A stretch of 64,000 nt of DNA from Campylorhamphus procurvoides. Lineage: Eukaryota; Chordata; Aves; Passeriformes; Dendrocolaptidae. Shown here piece after piece: positions 59,001 through 64,000 of this stretch (the stretch's first letter is position 1; each line of letters opens with the position of its first letter). Made by a program: the position numbers and the translations under genes. The notes beneath the pieces were generated by a model. That model was not told where the DNA came from, did no database searches, and saw only the letters and a program-made list of their open reading frames with translations. The DNA is taken from contig WBMV01005965.1 of assembly GCA_013396655.1 (NCBI GenBank), forward strand, positions 225,596 to 289,595, given 5' to 3'.

Positions 59001-62000
59001 CAGGATTAAAACAAAAATCTGAAACAAATTTGTGATGAGTATCATTTCTACCTTTCTCAAAGTTAGCCCTTATTTTTCAGTTTATGTGACCAGCGAAGCA
59101 TTCAGATTAAGTATTTGATAGTGATTGTAAATCTTAATATTTCAAAACCATTGCATTTTGTTTCAAAACACTTTTCAACTGCAATGCAGAATTTCTTTGA
59201 AAACAGACAATGTGTGCCACAGCATGCTTCTGCACTACAAGTATACAATACTTGTTTCGGATTACAAAGGGAACTGAATAACCATCTCAAAGAGTTCTTG
59301 TGAAGATACAAACATCGGTTATTCTAACATATTTCTTAAGACAGCATGCTGATACAATAGTTACGCTGCCATGAGAGCATGGATCCAGAAAGCCTTCACC
59401 AACTTTGAAGATAATAATACAGACAACTTCACTGTTTTAATGCTCACAGTTTATGACTTCAGTCTTCTTAGTCTAACACAACCTTTTTTCCACTACATGG
59501 TCTAATTAACTCTGAGTCCTTATCAACCAATAAACTATTCAACAACCACATACTACACATGCAGATTTGAGTTCAAGACCTCCATGCTGTTTAGCCACTG
59601 TAAAATATACAAAGATTGGCATTTAAGAAGTGCAAATAACCAATTTCAAAATAGCATAGATTATTCCAACATGATTTGTAATTGCTTGGTGCAAGTGGTG
59701 TTTGCTTTCCTTTCTACATAATTATGCAAGCATGAGGAAGTCAATAACTGCCTCTGATCACTTGTTCCAACTGGAACATCAGGAAAGAACTAAGGAAAAT
59801 CATTTTTCATAATGCAAAAGCAAGTTACAGGGGAAAAACACTCCTTAAGTTTCCTGTTCTCCTGCCTCCCTCACAAAACCTATTCTAATGGTTCTTTTCC
59901 TTTATAAATCTCCATTTCTGCTGTAATTTAAATAGTTAACCACAAAGTAAAAGGTCACTACATTCCACAACTGGTTTCCAGCCTGCATAACAGCAATGGT
60001 ACTTTCAACAGACTTGTGCTCAAAGTGGGAGATTAGTGGCTGGAAAGTTTACTAGTTGTTTCACTTTTGTCCTCTGCCATACTGGCAGAGAATACAAGCA
60101 ACAGCCACGCAGCTTTAGGGGAAAGCAGCTACAGCACCACTGTGCACGAGTGATCTCTGTGGATAAGTGGAGAGGCCACTAGGAAAGACTACTGAAAAAA
60201 CAAATATAAATTCAAGATGAATTAAAACCAAACCAAAACTGTACATACAGCTTTCTTGATTTATTAGCTTGGAGCAAGCACTCAGGGACATCTAGGGTTA
60301 CCAAGCAGAAATATCTACAACCGTTAAATATTTCATAATTTACAGACTGAAAAATATTAACATGCAAACAGCATCAAAACATTTAAACAATCATTTCAGC
60401 TCTCTTAATTCACAGAGCATTGCTCCAACTTCTGGGACCATCCACTATTTTGATCTCCAGTCAGCAGTGAACTTTTTACTACAGTGAATATATTCCCTTC
60501 ATTCACATATTTAAATGCCCTGATACATATTAAAAATCTCATGAGCATTTACAATAGTTCTTAGTGGAAATCACTGGTGAAATCAAGCTTGTGTTTGTTT
60601 CTTTCTTTAAAAGCAGAAACTCTGCTTTTCCAACTTTTGGGGAAAAAAAACAAGCTATAATAATGTTTTTATATATATTGCTATCTACTTAGTAAGTAGT
60701 AATTTGATGGCATGTAATTAGTTTTTAAATCAAACAGATTCTACATGCTTCCAAAGCATACTACACACAAAAGGTGCCTAAATTAAACAACTGCACTACA
60801 ACATGAAAGCAATCCTAGTCATTATCTACACAACTGTATTAACTATCAGAGGTCTTTCAACACAAGAAAAAGCCTGATTTAGTAGAACCCACAACAGGAA
60901 GCACTGTTAAGACTTGAATACTTCTTTCAAGACATATTTCAAGGCTGTTTTCAAGTGGTCTTTGCAGTCCATGGGAGGACTCCTTAATAGGTTAAAGTTA
61001 CTACTTTATAGAAGCCACTTTATTTCCTTGGAGTAAGTTGGGTTATTACAAGGAGAACAATTATGCCAACAGCTTTGGAGCTGGTCACCTCTAAAGAGGC
61101 AGCACACCTCTCTTGAAAGGGTTCCGAAATGCAAGAGCATGAGTAACTTACAGTTTTCTGTCAATACGACTTGGTGATCTTCCTAAATAAACTTCACTGT
61201 GTTTTACAGAGAATGATAAATGTTCTATACATACTACACAGATGGAAAAAGGAGTCAGTAAAGCTAAATCAGTTGTTCAAATTCCCTTAAAGAGACAAAG
61301 GTGCCATCAAGGAATCAAGTTCTAATAATGCTCTATGCACCTGGACAACCCTCTGCATCTGAAAGACCAAGGCATAAATCAAAACCGAGGCCTCAATCGT
61401 GCAGTTAGCAGCAAGTCTGCAGTCAGGAGACTTAAGGCAAGACCAGGTCTTAAAGCATTAAATCCTCTACACGCTGAAGTGTCCTTGAGGCACGGTCTTT
61501 TGATAACTTACAGAATAAATGAACAGAAGCATGCAGTCATATTTAAACAGTATCTTGATCTAGTACAGTCAATGTTACCTTGTCGTGATACAAACAGAAA
61601 GCTCATAATTCTCCTAAGTATTCTCCCTTGCTGCTTCTTATTGGACTTGTATACTTGTAAACTTAATAAATTACAAATTTAAACTAGTCAGAAAGACTGA
61701 TGCACTGTATTACTCTTACAGTCTTGATTAGACTGTTGAATCTTCGAAATTTCTTTTGAGCCACAATTCTGTTAAAAGTTTCACTGTAATAACTAAAGCT
61801 TCAATGTACAGATTACCTGCCCTTAACATTACAGGGTGCAGTAAATAAAGTACTGGGAGTTATCTCAAGCAGATGTAAGTTTAACACTACATACACAAAT
61901 TGCAAAAATTAGACTTAAACTTAGCACTTGAACAGTCTGACAAAACTCATCCCGATTTTAAAAATAAATATGCAACAGCAGCACAAACCTTATCGAAGAG

Positions 62001-63705
62001 TACGTAAGTTTTTCTTTTTAAATATGGCTCTATTAACAGGTTTCTGTACTTGCTACTTTAAATTCAATCATCTGTTGTACATTCAATTCCACTTGAAGTG
62101 GATCTATATCACTATCTCACAGAACACTTTGCGTTCCACTTGTGATCTGACCTCCTTGTGCTCCCTACTGTCTACCTACATATTAATATGTCTCTAAAAC
62201 TACAGTATCTGAAGCTAATCTCCATGGTAACTGTAAGATTTGTTTACATGGAAAAAGTATATTAGAAATGTATGTAAATTTAACTGTCATTTAAATAAGT
62301 GTTTTTTCCTTCTGCAGAAAAAAAGCTCCCTATGCTGCCTCCTATTTATCTTGCTTCCATCTCCTGTATCCCCACCAGGCAATGAGCCACATTTGGAAAG
62401 CTCCCTATCATACAACTTCAACAGCCTGTTGTTGTAAATTCATAAATACTTTACTTTTAATAAGGCAGGTGTGTACAGTATTTTAGATCTTAGCACTTTT
62501 TAAAGAAAGATCATAGGGAGGGCAATTAAAACATAATTTAAAAAAAATACTGTCAGAAAGTCACCAAAGTAAAAAAAAAACCCATGCTAAAACCTTTAAT
62601 AGCCATACAGACAGACTTTGCCGCTCGGCAACTCAGATCAACCAACAAATTAAAAAAGTTTGTCTCATTTACCATTTCCAGCAGTGAATATAGTACTAGG
62701 TACATATTTTATGTAATACTCATTCCCAGACAGTAGGCACAACTCTGATAGTGCAAGACCCCACATACAGACTGCTTTTTTTTATTAATAAATACCAAAG
62801 AATCCACGTATCGCAGGTTTTTAACAATTGTCTTTTACAAGACAGTGTTTTGAAATGAGATTTACTGCTGCCCAGCAGGACTGGAAGCTGAATTACAGAG
62901 GGGTCATGGTAACATAAATGGCAGTTTGAGTGAGACATATCAGCAAAATTATTAAAAAAAATCTAACAAACCCAGTTGCTGAAAACTACACAGTTCTTTG
63001 CCACACACAGAAGAAGTCATTCTATTCCACCGATAGGTTCTGGATTTTTTCCTATAAAACCTGCATGGTGTATTAAACATAAATAGTCTAGAAGGGTCTA
63101 AGAGAAGAAAAATGCACAACAGGAGGTACATGAATGCTACACAGCACCGAGAGGAAAACTGGAACCTGTTTGAAAATCTTTCTGCACCTTACAGCAATCA
63201 TTTCACTGCAGAGGATCTCTTACATGTACCCTCCCCGATAACATCAAGATTATTCATTCAACAAAACTCCTACTAACGAATAGAAAGTAAGCAAATCTAC
63301 CCTCTATTGAAGTAAACACGATTGAAGAGCCGGCATTTCCCCGCAATGTTACTTTCTCGAGCAGGGTGACTGTCCCCTGCTCCTCCATGAAGCAAGCTCA
63401 GCCCAGGCAGCCATGTCCTTATTCTCCTACAAACAATATTTCTGAAGGAGACCAACCCCTGCTCAGGGAACTTAGAGCTTCCCCCAGCACAAGGCGGTGG
63501 AGCAGAGCCTGCCCCACCATCAGCGAAGGAGCTAAGGCACCGAAACGCGGCAGTGGGGGCGAAGCAGCCCGCAGTCTGGATCCGCACCAGCACCGAGCCC
63601 CGCACCGGGGTCGGGACAGATGGACTGACAGACAGGACAGCATTTCCCCGCGCAACCCTCCCTGCTTTCCCCTCCCAGGCACACGAGCGTGCGTTTTACC
63701 TTCAT
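7848..63705 (-). CDS. ARID4B: ARID4B, 5' two-fifths of the coding region (15 exons, 3' end off-window)
   Basis: Joined exons: 63700-63705, 36861-36971, 32055-32120, 31375-31465, 27151-27230, 24736-24827, 22165-22303, 18559-18638, 17164-17237, 16175-16320, 11880-11952, 10726-10820, 9488-9585, 9017-9278, 7848-8020. They total 1,586 nt and stay open in one frame. I recognise ARID4B rather than ARID4A from the [12 protein letters not shown] segment, [39 protein letters not shown] and MALPEKV. Approximate residues: Tudor region 55-118, serine/acidic stretch 150-168, RBB1NT 170-260, acidic stretch 270-300, ARID 302-395, charged linker from 400. Known for the family: a nuclear subunit of the SIN3-HDAC co-repressor complex that binds DNA through ARID and histones through Tudor/chromobarrel modules. 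The chromobarrel and C-terminus (human protein about 1,310 residues) are not in this window. Uninterrupted phase and good splice sites argue for a working gene, not a pseudogene. Confidence 0.96.
8021..9016 (-). other. ARID4B: ARID4B intron 14
   Basis: 996 bases between exons 14 and 15. A less AT-rich patch at about 8130-8640 holds overlapping open frames of about 90 codons on both strands (8134-8409 plus, 8195-8464 minus), with no recognisable family. No repeat was identified. Confidence 0.85.
9017..9278 (-). CDS. ARID4B: ARID4B exon 14 (residues 384-471, end of ARID and charged linker)
   Basis: A 262-nt exon. The first base completes Lys384, then [37 protein letters not shown] and a long Glu/Lys/Asp-rich run ending [10 protein letters not shown]. 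The acceptor is CTTTTAG and the donor [16 protein letters not shown] closes the ARID. The following linker is low-complexity, presumably disordered, and differs much more from human than the domains do. The internal Met of MALPEKV opens a long frame but is not a start: the frame runs unbroken upstream through the acceptor. Confidence 0.95.
9279..9487 (-). other. ARID4B: ARID4B intron 13 (209 bp, shortest complete intron seen)
   Basis: A short AT-rich intron with donor GTAAGTA and acceptor CTTTTAG. It interrupts the C-terminal helix of the ARID domain inside a lysine codon. Nothing else was recognised. Confidence 0.9.
9488..9585 (-). CDS. ARID4B: ARID4B exon 13 (residues 352-383, ARID DNA-contact helix)
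   Basis: A 98-nt exon encoding [20 protein letters not shown] then [12 protein letters not shown] plus two bases of Lys384. The acceptor is TTTAACAG and the donor [19 protein letters not shown] is the conserved ARID helix-turn segment, and [15 protein letters not shown] is the C-terminal helix, completed by exon 14. Human has AYKKYL where this has AYRKYL. Confidence 0.97.
9586..10725 (-). other. ARID4B: ARID4B intron 12
   Basis: 1,140 bases with donor GTGAGTAT and acceptor TTTAACAG, inside the ARID coding region. There is one 92-codon open frame on the plus strand (10069-10347) with no recognisable motif. No repeat or RNA gene was seen. Confidence 0.88.
10726..10820 (-). CDS. ARID4B: ARID4B exon 12 (residues 320-351, ARID core)
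   Basis: A 95-nt exon encoding [20 protein letters not shown] then [12 protein letters not shown]. The acceptor is TTGTTCCCAG and the donor GTGAGTAT. It holds the ARID core, with the GTPI, LDLF-like [11 protein letters not shown] and GGFDN motifs. KRPVLGYRN is the ARID4B form; ARID4A has KPPVLGYKD. The whole segment is open on the minus strand only in this frame. Confidence 0.97.
10821..11879 (-). other. ARID4B: ARID4B intron 11
   Basis: 1,059 bases, AT-rich, with donor GTAGGTG and acceptor TTCCCAG. It splits the first ARID helix from the core. Nothing else was recognised. Confidence 0.88.
11880..11952 (-). CDS. ARID4B: ARID4B exon 11 (residues 296-319, start of ARID)
   Basis: A 73-nt exon encoding [20 protein letters not shown] then MEDR plus the first base of Gly320. 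The acceptor is TTAAACAG and the donor GTAGGTG. It opens the ARID domain: [20 protein letters not shown] is helix 1 of the family fold. Confidence 0.97.
11953..16174 (-). other. ARID4B: ARID4B intron 10, a GC-AG intron
   Basis: 4,222 bases. The donor is GCAAGTGA and the acceptor TTTAAACAG. Apart from the second base the donor follows the consensus closely (AG|GCAAGT), as known GC-AG introns do. Patches near 13.3-13.6 kb and 14.7-15.0 kb are less AT-rich and carry open frames up to 100 codons with no recognisable product. Confidence 0.85.
16175..16320 (-). CDS. ARID4B: ARID4B exon 10 (residues 247-295) with a GC splice donor
   Basis: A 146-nt exon encoding [20 protein letters not shown] and [29 protein letters not shown]. 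The acceptor is CTTTTACAG. The only donor that restores the next exon's frame is GAG|GCAAGTGA, a GC donor. Joining here gives SSEEE followed by EEIEPF, matching the human SSEEEEEIEPF junction as I remember it. The nearby GT four bases on would shift frame and stop within nine codons. The stretch is an acidic linker between RBB1NT and ARID. Confidence 0.94.
16321..17163 (-). other. ARID4B: ARID4B intron 9
   Basis: 843 bases, with donor GTAAAAA and acceptor CTTTTACAG. It includes a short G-rich stretch near 16937-16948 and a GGGGAAGGGGAG purine tract near 16403. No gene or repeat was recognised. Confidence 0.85.
17164..17237 (-). CDS. ARID4B: ARID4B exon 9 (residues 223-246, end of RBB1NT)
   Basis: A 74-nt exon. 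The first base completes Phe222, then [20 protein letters not shown] and LLKQ. The acceptor is ATTATCTAG and the donor GTAAAAA, a weaker donor but in correct phase. PRKDV matches ARID4B; the flanking residues differ conservatively from human (FVS for [14 protein letters not shown] for SDTAPKPDAVL as remembered). Confidence 0.94.
17238..18558 (-). other. ARID4B: ARID4B intron 8 with two alternating purine-pyrimidine tracts
   Basis: 1,321 bases, with donor GTGAGTAG and acceptor ATTATCTAG. It holds TG/CA-rich tracts at 17726-17750 and 18144-18170 that could adopt left-handed DNA. Otherwise it is unremarkable unique sequence. Confidence 0.85.
17726..17750. repeat. Imperfect (TG/CA)n tract
   Basis: 25 bases of nearly perfect purine-pyrimidine alternation, with a GTGTGCACACGTGTG core that is also a small inverted repeat. 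It is a degenerate microsatellite. Confidence 0.6.
18559..18638 (-). CDS. ARID4B: ARID4B exon 8 (residues 196-221, RBB1NT)
   Basis: An 80-nt exon encoding [20 protein letters not shown] then SFKDGK, ending with two bases of Phe222. The acceptor is TTTTTGCAG and the donor GTGAGTAG. This is the middle of RBB1NT, a domain found in ARID4 proteins. The CPDCSD and NILVRSF motifs are as expected for ARID4B. Confidence 0.96.
18639..22164 (-). other. ARID4B: ARID4B intron 7
   Basis: 3,526 bases with donor GTAAGAA and acceptor TTTTTGCAG. AT-rich unique sequence; open frames reach 108 codons (21176-21502, minus) with no recognisable domain. No repeat was identified. Confidence 0.85.
22165..22303 (-). 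CDS. ARID4B: ARID4B exon 7 (residues 149-195, acidic serine stretch and start of RBB1NT)
   Basis: A 139-nt exon. The first base completes Ile149, then [19 protein letters not shown] and [27 protein letters not shown]. The acceptor is TTATTTAG and the donor GTAAGAA. The serine/acidic run is a typical casein-kinase-2-like phosphorylation region (inference). RBB1NT begins at DELLGK, residue 170. Confidence 0.96.
22304..24735 (-). other. ARID4B: ARID4B intron 6, carrying a CR1 fragment
   Basis: 2,432 bases with donor GTAAGTT and acceptor TTATTTAG. The one recognisable element is a CR1 LINE 3' end at about 24020-24277, inserted antisense to the gene about 460 bases downstream of exon 6 in transcript order. 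Confidence 0.88.
24020..24277 (+). mobile_element. CR1 LINE 3' end, 5'-truncated
   Basis: The segment runs GGCAGAAACTGTTACACAGG, AAGTTCCACCCGAACATGAG, TTCTTTACTGTG, CACTGGAACAGACTGCCCAG, AGAGGCTGTGGAG, then GGAGATACTCCAGAACCGTC and ends CCCCTTCTGTGACTCTGTAA. This order of motifs is the 3' end of a bird CR1, including the terminal TTCTGTGAyTCTGTGA-like repeat. Only the last part of the element is present, as usual for CR1. Many differences from the consensus I know, and a degraded region before the terminus (about 24210-24260), mark it as an old copy. It has no coding capacity. Confidence 0.9.
24736..24827 (-). CDS. ARID4B: ARID4B exon 6 (residues 119-148)
   Basis: A 92-nt exon encoding [20 protein letters not shown] then [10 protein letters not shown], ending with two bases of Ile149. 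The acceptor is TTTCGACAG and the donor [21 protein letters not shown] and the basic KKTNRGRRS patch are conserved in ARID4A and ARID4B; the following NHIPEEESS distinguishes ARID4B. The basic patch may act as a nuclear localisation signal (inference). Confidence 0.96.
24828..27150 (-). other. ARID4B: ARID4B intron 5
   Basis: 2,323 bases with donor GTAATTG and acceptor TTTCGACAG. Unique AT-rich sequence; I recognise no repeat, RNA or exon. Confidence 0.85.
27151..27230 (-). CDS. ARID4B: ARID4B exon 5 (residues 92-118, end of Tudor)
   Basis: An 80-nt exon encoding [20 protein letters not shown] then RHFAESE. The acceptor is TGTTGACAG and the donor GTAATTG. It completes the Tudor barrel with FDDGDE and the [13 protein letters not shown] segment, which is essentially invariant across ARID4 proteins. 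Confidence 0.97.
27231..31374 (-). other. ARID4B: ARID4B intron 4
   Basis: 4,144 bases with donor GTAAGAG and acceptor TGTTGACAG. It contains a G-rich tract running into TG/TA alternation at 29411-29441. A 105-codon open frame at 28749-29066 (minus) matches no family I know. Confidence 0.85.
29411..29441. repeat. G-rich plus (TG)n(TA)n simple repeat
   Basis: TGGGGAGGAGGGGGG followed by TGTGTGTATATATATG. A compound simple repeat, likely length-variable. Confidence 0.65.
31375..31465 (-). CDS. ARID4B: ARID4B exon 4 (residues 62-91, Tudor core)
   Basis: A 91-nt exon encoding [20 protein letters not shown] then [10 protein letters not shown], ending with the first base of Val92. The acceptor is ATTTTAG and the donor GTAAGAG. 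It carries the Tudor-like core with the W-Y-x-V-x-F-D-D-G-D pattern completed by the next exon. Its substitutions (GTVV, NPDGTY) are conservative against the human sequence as I remember it. Confidence 0.96.
31466..32054 (-). other. ARID4B: ARID4B intron 3 (589 bp)
   Basis: A short intron with donor GTAATAA and acceptor ATTTTAG. It holds a 111-codon open frame on the plus strand (31705-32040) that has no recognisable motif and is probably chance. Confidence 0.88.
32055..32120 (-). CDS. ARID4B: ARID4B exon 3 (residues 40-61)
   Basis: A 66-nt exon, 22 codons, reading [20 protein letters not shown] plus LK. The acceptor is TTTTTTAG and the donor GTAATAA. Phase 0 on both sides. VTFRHDSS separates ARID4B from ARID4A, which has a different sequence (VLLKQDN-type) at this point. 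It links the N-terminal strand to the canonical Tudor barrel. Confidence 0.95.
32121..36860 (-). other. ARID4B: ARID4B intron 2
   Basis: 4,740 bases with donor GTATGTGG and acceptor TTTTTTAG. There is a G/C-run inverted repeat at 36672-36697, about 165 bases downstream of the exon 2 donor in transcript order. No exon, RNA or transposon was recognised. Confidence 0.85.
36672..36697. repeat. G-run/C-run inverted repeat (8-bp stem)
   Basis: GGGAGGGG at 36672-36679 is complementary to CCCCTCCC at 36690-36697, with a 10-base loop that can pair further. It could form a hairpin or, as single strands, G-rich structures. Confidence 0.65.
36861..36971 (-). CDS. ARID4B: ARID4B exon 2 (residues 3-39, start of the Tudor region)
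   Basis: A 111-nt exon, 37 whole codons, reading [20 protein letters not shown] then [17 protein letters not shown]. The acceptor is CTGTTCCAG and the donor GTATGTGG. It is phase 0 at both ends, so it is a symmetric exon whose skipping would keep frame but remove the conserved N-terminal strand. This segment is nearly invariant in vertebrate ARID4A/ARID4B; the human ARID4B residue I recall at the second position is Leu, here Ile. Confidence 0.96.
36972..38690 (-). other. ARID4B: ARID4B intron 1, 3' part between exon 2 and the internal CpG island
   Basis: About 1.7 kb of AT-rich sequence immediately upstream of exon 2 in transcript order, ending in the acceptor CTGTTCCAG. No further exon or repeat was recognised. 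Confidence 0.8.
38691..39450. promoter_or_regulatory. Intragenic CpG island inside intron 1
   Basis: GC content and CpG frequency rise sharply against AT-rich flanks; 38881-38940 alone has 10 CpG dinucleotides in 60 bases. It includes GC-box-like GGGGAGGGGCC (about 39005) and a 19-bp direct repeat. A consensus splice donor CCGG|GTGAGC on the plus strand at 39375 suggests a plus-strand transcript could start here; I found no comparably good minus-strand donor for an alternative ARID4B first exon. Several open frames of 100-152 codons cross it, which GC-richness alone explains. Possible roles are an antisense non-coding RNA promoter, an alternative ARID4B promoter or an enhancer. Confidence 0.6.
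38898..38975. repeat. 19-bp direct repeat in the internal CpG island
   Basis: CCGGGGGATGCTGCAGCCC occurs exactly at 38898-38916 and 38957-38975, 59 bases apart. Each copy contains the palindrome GCTGCAGC. Confidence 0.85.
41946..41975. repeat. A9-G10-A-G5 homopolymer tract
   Basis: A run of nine A is followed by ten G, A, five G, AA and GGG. It could form G-quadruplex-like structures and is error-prone in sequencing. Confidence 0.75.
42785..42905 (+). mobile_element. Possible ancient MIR-like SINE fragment
   Basis: The order of GATTTGGTCACAGATTTGCC, ACTTTCAGTT, CTACAGAATGGGGCTAATGC and ACATCTCACTC resembles the MIR tail (TTTCCTCATCTGTAAAATGG, GGATAATA, CTACCTCA). Similarity is weak and judged by eye. 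Confidence 0.3.
44508..44526. repeat. Short hairpin, 7-bp G/C stem
   Basis: GGGGAGG, a TTGTT loop and CCTCCCC form a perfect 7-bp inverted repeat in an AT-rich setting. It is not followed by a T-run that would suggest a terminator, and its function is unknown. Confidence 0.5.
45618..45668. repeat. Compound (CT)n(TA)n microsatellite
   Basis: CTCACTCGCTCTCTCTCCCT is followed by CTCTCTATATATATATTT and more TA-rich sequence. A typical compound microsatellite, likely polymorphic. Confidence 0.8.
53863..53876. repeat. (CCA)n microsatellite
   Basis: Four CCA units plus CC followed by AAAA. Short and probably of low variability. Confidence 0.7.
54668..54686. repeat. (ATC)n/(ATT)n microsatellite
   Basis: ATCATCATCATCATTATTAT in an AT-rich setting. 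Confidence 0.7.
58142..58157. repeat. Poly-A run (16 A)
   Basis: Sixteen uninterrupted A on the plus strand. No retroposed gene body or target-site duplication was recognised upstream. Confidence 0.7.
63700..63705 (-). CDS. ARID4B: ARID4B start-codon exon, coding part (Met-Lys only), copy 1
   Basis: On the minus strand ATGAAG is followed at once by a GTAAAAC splice donor. Met-Lys joins in phase to exon 2 ([10 protein letters not shown]...), reproducing the family N-terminus MKALDEPPYL (human) with one change, so this is the expected start. The upstream part of the exon is 5' UTR. An identical copy lies at 63878-63883 because of the duplication around the N at 63802; only one copy is expected in the real gene. 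A pyrimidine/AT-rich stretch ending TTTTAAATTCCAG lies about 57 bases upstream of the ATG, so this could be a short second exon rather than the first transcribed one. Confidence 0.85.
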
Positions 63706-63877
63706 GATGAGCTCAGGCTGCGGAAAAAGCCTCGATCGTGGCTGAGCGGCCGAGGCTGGACCTGGAATTTAAAACAAAGCGCTAAGGCACCGCACCAGCC
63801 GNCTGACAGACAGGACAGCATTTCCCCGCGCAACCCTCCCTGCTTTCCCCTCCCAGGCACACGAGCGTGCGTTTTAC

Positions 63878-63883
63878 CTTCAT
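63878..63883 (-). CDS. ARID4B: Second copy of the Met-Lys start exon (probable assembly duplicate)
   Basis: This ATGAAG plus GTAAAAC donor lies inside the right-hand member of the exact 175-bp duplication (63803-63977). It is base-for-base identical to the copy at 63700. If the duplication is an unmerged contig overlap, the two are the same exon: this copy connects to the true upstream promoter sequence and the other to the true intron. If the duplication were real, splicing from either copy to exon 2 would give the same protein. Confidence 0.5.
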
Positions 63884-64000
63884 GATGAGCTCAGGCTGCG
63901 GAAAAAGCCTCGATCGTGGCTGAGCGGCCGAGGCTGGACCTGGAATTTAAAACAAAGCGCTAAGGCACCGCACCAGCAGCTCGCACCGGGCGGGGGGAGG

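Larger units (their letters stand above)
39451..63430 (-). other. ARID4B: ARID4B intron 1, main part
   Basis: About 24 kb of AT-rich sequence with no exon I could recognise on either strand. It holds simple repeats (41946-41975, 45618-45668, 53863-53876, 54668-54686), poly-T or poly-A runs at 40513, 41044 and 58142, a possible old SINE at 42785-42905, and a less AT-rich patch at 45900-46520. Open frames are all under about 130 codons and look random. A first intron this long commonly carries enhancers, but none can be named from sequence alone. Confidence 0.75.
63625..63977. repeat. Exact 175-bp tandem duplication flanking a single N
   Basis: 63625-63799 is identical to 63803-63977, an offset of 178. 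The copies are separated by C, G and the only N of the window (63802). They diverge immediately after the shared end (CCAGCCG against CCAGCAG). A repeat that ends exactly at a gap character is best explained as two overlapping contig ends that were not merged. Confidence 0.92.
63431..64000 (-). promoter_or_regulatory. ARID4B: ARID4B 5' CpG island / promoter-proximal region
   Basis: GC- and CpG-rich sequence surrounds the start-codon exon, including GCACCGGGCGGGGGGAGG at the right edge, a GC-box type motif. CpG-island promoters without a TATA box are usual for housekeeping chromatin genes. No TATA box was seen. In human, ARID4B and GGPS1 are divergent neighbours over a shared promoter, so the plus-strand partner may begin just to the right; nothing of GGPS1 coding sequence is visible here. 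Confidence 0.75.

Noticed and set aside
61262..61285. tRNA B-box-like GTTCAAATTCC
   Set aside because: No A-box, anticodon arm or acceptor stem at the right spacing.
1..64000. Bacterial, viral, CRISPR or mobile gene-cluster content
   Set aside because: No long open frames, operon-like spacing or regularly spaced repeats; the coding signal is a spliced vertebrate gene and the recognised mobile elements are host-genome LTR and CR1 relics.

Overview
The window is nuclear DNA of a vertebrate, almost certainly a bird. It is AT-rich and intron-dominated, with two GC/CpG-rich islands. Its interspersed repeats are avian: a CR1 LINE 3' end (about 24.0-24.3 kb) and a short TGTCCTGGTTT-type solo LTR (about 2.0-2.15 kb). 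No second protein-coding gene, tRNA, rRNA or CRISPR array could be supported.

One gene explains the coding content: ARID4B (AT-rich interaction domain 4B; RBP1-like, SAP180), on the minus strand. I could place 15 coding exons, running from the start codon near 63.70 kb down to an exon at 7.85-8.02 kb. Joined in phase they give 528 complete codons plus two bases, with no frameshift or stop. The encoded part holds the N-terminal Tudor region, the RBB1NT region, the complete ARID DNA-binding domain and the start of the charged linker. The chromobarrel domain and C-terminal half must lie beyond the left edge. All introns have GT-AG ends except intron 10, which needs a GC donor.

Layout, left to right (gene 3' to 5'): 1-7.8 kb partial intron 15 with the solo LTR; 7.8-18.6 kb exons 15-8, holding the linker, ARID and most of RBB1NT; 22-32 kb exons 7-3, holding the Tudor and serine/acidic segment; 36.9 kb exon 2; 37-63.7 kb a 26.7-kb intron 1 with an unexplained CpG island at 38.7-39.45 kb; 63.4-64.0 kb the 5' CpG island with the ATG exon. 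The 5' end carries an exact 175-bp duplication beside a single N, most simply an unmerged contig overlap, so the ATG exon appears twice. In human, ARID4B is head-to-head with GGPS1; if that holds here, GGPS1 starts just past the right edge.

I saw no novel multi-gene system. The points most worth checking are the GC-AG intron, the intragenic CpG island with a plus-strand splice donor, the assembly duplication over the start codon, and the compact LTR with intact target-site duplication.
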